NCBI GenBank assembly: GCA_029747015.1
Contig: JAKOGI010000009.1
Location: forward strand, 965,001 to 1,029,000
Source: Carnegiea gigantea
Lineage: Eukaryota > Streptophyta > Magnoliopsida > Caryophyllales > Cactaceae
Direction: 5' to 3'
Length of the DNA: 64,000 nt
Made by a program: the position numbers and the translations under genes. Positions 61,500 to 64,000 of the stretch are shown in pieces. Every line of letters starts with the position of its first letter. The first letter of the stretch is position 1. Under the pieces are notes generated by a model that saw nothing but the letters and a program-made list of their open reading frames with translations, did no database searches and was not told where the DNA came from.

Positions 61500-64000
61500 T
61501 CAGCTGATTTCTCTGAGAGATCTACTGGACGTAGAATGTCTTCTGCTATGATTGAGTTTTGTGACTTCATTGATTCCTACAATCTCATTGACCCTCTTTT
61601 ATAAGGCGCCTGCAACACTTGGTCTAGCCATGAGGAGGTCCTTGTGTTATGTCGTATTGATCGGTTTTTGTTTATGATTGATTGGGTGGATCATTTCCAT
61701 TTTCCCAGGGGTGCACAAAGTTATCCTTCCTAAGATTACTTCGGATCACTTCCCAATTCTTCTTTGGTTCGGGCAGCCGGGCAGGTTTCTTCTGCTAGAC
61801 ATCCTTTCAAATTCGAAACTATGTGGCTTGAAGTGGAAGGATTTCGTGATCTTGTGAAATCCTTTGGGGAAGAGCTCAATGTCTCTAGTTCTCCAAGTTT
61901 TATCTTGGCTAAGAAGCTTAATTTTCTCAAGCTCAGACTCAAAGAATGAAATAAGGAAGACCTTGGTCACCTTGACTCCAAGTGGCTTATTTAGTGGATA
62001 AGATTAGGTTTTTGGTTGAAAAGGAACGACAACTATCCCTTTCTTTAGTGGATAGAATTGAAAGATTGCAAGTGAGAGGGAGCTTTTTGTGGTGTGTAAT
62101 TGGATCGACATCTCCTGGCAACACAGAGCTAAAAAACATTGGATGGAGGTCACAACACCAAATTTTTCATAGGGTGGCAAATATTAGGAGAAAGCTCAGT
62201 GCCATCGAAAGCATTGTAGTGGATGCTGTTCATTCTACGAAAAGCTTTATCATGAGAATATTCCATCAAGACCATTTCTAGAGGGAATTTCCTACTTATT
62301 AGATGCCATTGAGCTTGGAAAGATTTTTCTGAGGAAGAAGTCCTGAAGGCCATCAATGACCTAGGACAGGAGAGCTGGGCTGGATGGTTTTAACATTGCT
62401 TTTTTCCAGCATTGTTGGGGTGTTGTCAAGGGGGAAATTTTGGGTTTATCAGCTGACTTTCCCAGCAAGGTCTCTTCCAAAAACGCTTGAATGCTACATT
62501 CGTTAGCCCACTGCCTAAAGTGGCAGATGATATTAACAAATTCAGAACTATTAGCTTAGTGGGAAGTGTGTATAAAATTCTGGCTAAAGTACTTGCCTCA
62601 AGGTTGGGAAAAGTTGTCGGCAAAGTTGTTGGCCCTTCATGCTGAACATGCTTTCATTGCCGGTCGACAGATATTGGATGCTGCATTGTTTGCCAATGAG
62701 CGTATTGACTTTTGCCTCAAGTCTAATCTTTCTGGTGTTATCTGTAAGCTTGGCATCGAAAAGGCCTATGATCATGTGTCTTGGGACTTTCTTATGACTA
62801 TTCTTGAGAGAATGGACTCTCTTAGCAAGTGGAGGACGTGGGTGTATTTTTGTATTTCTATTGTCTGTAACTCATTTTTAGTTAATGGTGAAGCCACGGG
62901 CTTTTTCTCTAGTACGAGAGGATTGTAGCAAGGTGACCCTTTCTCTCCTTTGTTACTTATCTTGGTTATGGAGACCTGGACTAGGTTGATAATTAAGCAA
63001 ATGAAGTAGGTTTTTTACAAGGTATCCGTATTAATAGCTCTCATTTGGAGGATGTTTTGATTTTCCACTTGCTCTTTGCTGACGATGCATTGATTTTTTG
63101 TAAGCGTGATGAAAGTCATCTGAGTTATTTGAGGTGTATCCTTGTGCTTTTTGAAGTGATGTTGGGCTCAAAGTTAACTTATCTAAAAGTGTTCTCTTTC
63201 CCGTTGGTGAGGTGCCAGAGCTTACTCAGTTAGCGCATTTCTTCGGTTGTTGTGTTGTTTATCTTCCTTCTGCTTATCTTGAGCTTCCTGTATGCGGCAC
63301 TTATAAGAGCAAAGTGCTTTGGGAACCAGTGGTGCAGAGTTTTCAGAAGAGATTGGCAAGGTGGAAATCTAAACTGTTGTCTAGAGGTGGGAGATTGACT
63401 TTATTGAAAAGCACTTTGTAGAGTTTGCCCATCTATTTCAAGTCCTTGTTTACCTTTCGTGCTAGCATTGCTTGTTGCTTAGAGAGAATCATGAGAGACT
63501 TTCTTTGGACCAATAATGACTCCAATAATGGAATTTCATTGGGGAAATTTTTTTTTTTGGGTGGGGGGGGTTGGCGTCCCAAGCAAGAGGGAGGGCTAGG
63601 TATTAGGCCTCTTCGTGAGATGAATGCTGCTCTAAAGACCAAATGGCTTTGGAGGTTTGCTAAAGAGGAGGAATCAGCTTTGGGCAAAGGTGAGCACTTC
63701 TAAATATGGAGTGGATAATTTATAGTGGTGGAGCACGAAGAGTCATTATTGCCCATGTGGTGGTTTGTTGGAAATCTATCTTAGCGGTTTTGGAGCTCTT
63801 TGAAATTCTGGTGCATTTTAAGGTTAGAATGGTTCTAGGGTGTTGTTTTGACATGATCTTTGATGTCGTGATCATCCTTTTAAGACTCAATTTTCTAATC
63901 TTTTTAGAATGGCTCATTCCAAAGATGCAACAGTGCAAGAAGTGATTTCTTGGAATGGGAATCAGACTCATTGGAACTTATTTCTTTTGAGAAGCCCTGA
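61500..64000 (+). mobile_element. L1-type LINE, inactive, running off the right edge
   Basis: On +, endonuclease remnants (STGRRMSSAMIEFCDFIDSY, TWSSHEEVLVLCRIDRFLF, FKFETMWLEVEGF) lie at 61500-61840. Reverse transcriptase follows from about 62470: HAFIAGRQILDAALFANE, KLGIEKAYDHVSWDFL, LVNGEATGFFS, FADDALIFCKRDESHL at about 63075, then WKSKLLSRGGRLTLLKSTL and the start of the 3' region (GGLGIRPLREMNAALKTKWLW) at 63580. Several frameshifts and stops break the frame (for example TAG at 62926 and 63419). In motif A the catalytic Asp is Gly (GGC at 62752-62754), so the enzyme would be dead even if the frame were open. It lies in intron 4 of the TPR gene, same strand. Confidence 0.88.

Overview
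This window is nuclear DNA from a flowering plant, most likely a eudicot. It has spliced genes with short GT-AG introns, plant-only gene families (TOC1, GT34 xyloglucan xylosyltransferase, PPR), AT-rich intergenic DNA and many plant transposon types. A short SINE-like repeat with a TTG tail resembles the TS-type SINEs of asterids; that is only a weak hint of lineage. No prokaryotic, plasmid or viral gene was seen.

Left part (1-28.6 kb) is the gene-rich part. In order it holds the probable last exon of an unidentified gene (1-223); a large near-perfect foldback element (about 1.74-2.11 kb); a complete six-exon TOC1/PRR1 clock gene on + (5.78-10.48 kb) with an exact evening element in its promoter and another in intron 1; a five-exon VTI1-type SNARE gene on - (12.95-16.88 kb); an intronless P-class PPR gene on + (17.52-18.99 kb), divergent from the SNARE gene; an intronless XXT5-like xylosyltransferase gene on + (21.00-22.30 kb); and a two-exon gene on - for a small single-pass membrane protein of unknown function (26.76-28.58 kb).

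The middle (28.6-38 kb) has no intact gene. It holds MITEs, a 615-bp solo LTR with a perfect 5-bp target duplication, and two L1-type LINE fragments. From 38.2 to 42.9 kb two complete three-exon copies of 40S ribosomal protein S15 lie in tandem on -. From 43 to 50.5 kb is AT-rich intergenic DNA with MITEs and a (TA)n tract.

The right part (50.8-64 kb) is the 5' portion of one + strand gene whose first four exons encode a TPR-containing N terminus like plant LONRF-type (TPR-RING-Lon domain) proteins. Its introns are swollen by transposons: intron 2 (7.3 kb) holds a decayed Ty1/copia element that itself carries two hAT-like insertions, plus a MITE carrying a nested short SINE-like repeat. Intron 4 holds a 1.2-kb MITE and a dead L1 LINE that runs off the window.

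The genes are ordinary housekeeping or regulatory plant genes with no common pathway. I found no new multigene system. The most interesting material is in the repeats: a Tourist-like family with TTA/TAA target duplications present about nine to eleven times, the foldback, a TRIM with intact target duplication, nested insertions datable by order, and recurrent T(n)G(n) homopolymer junctions.
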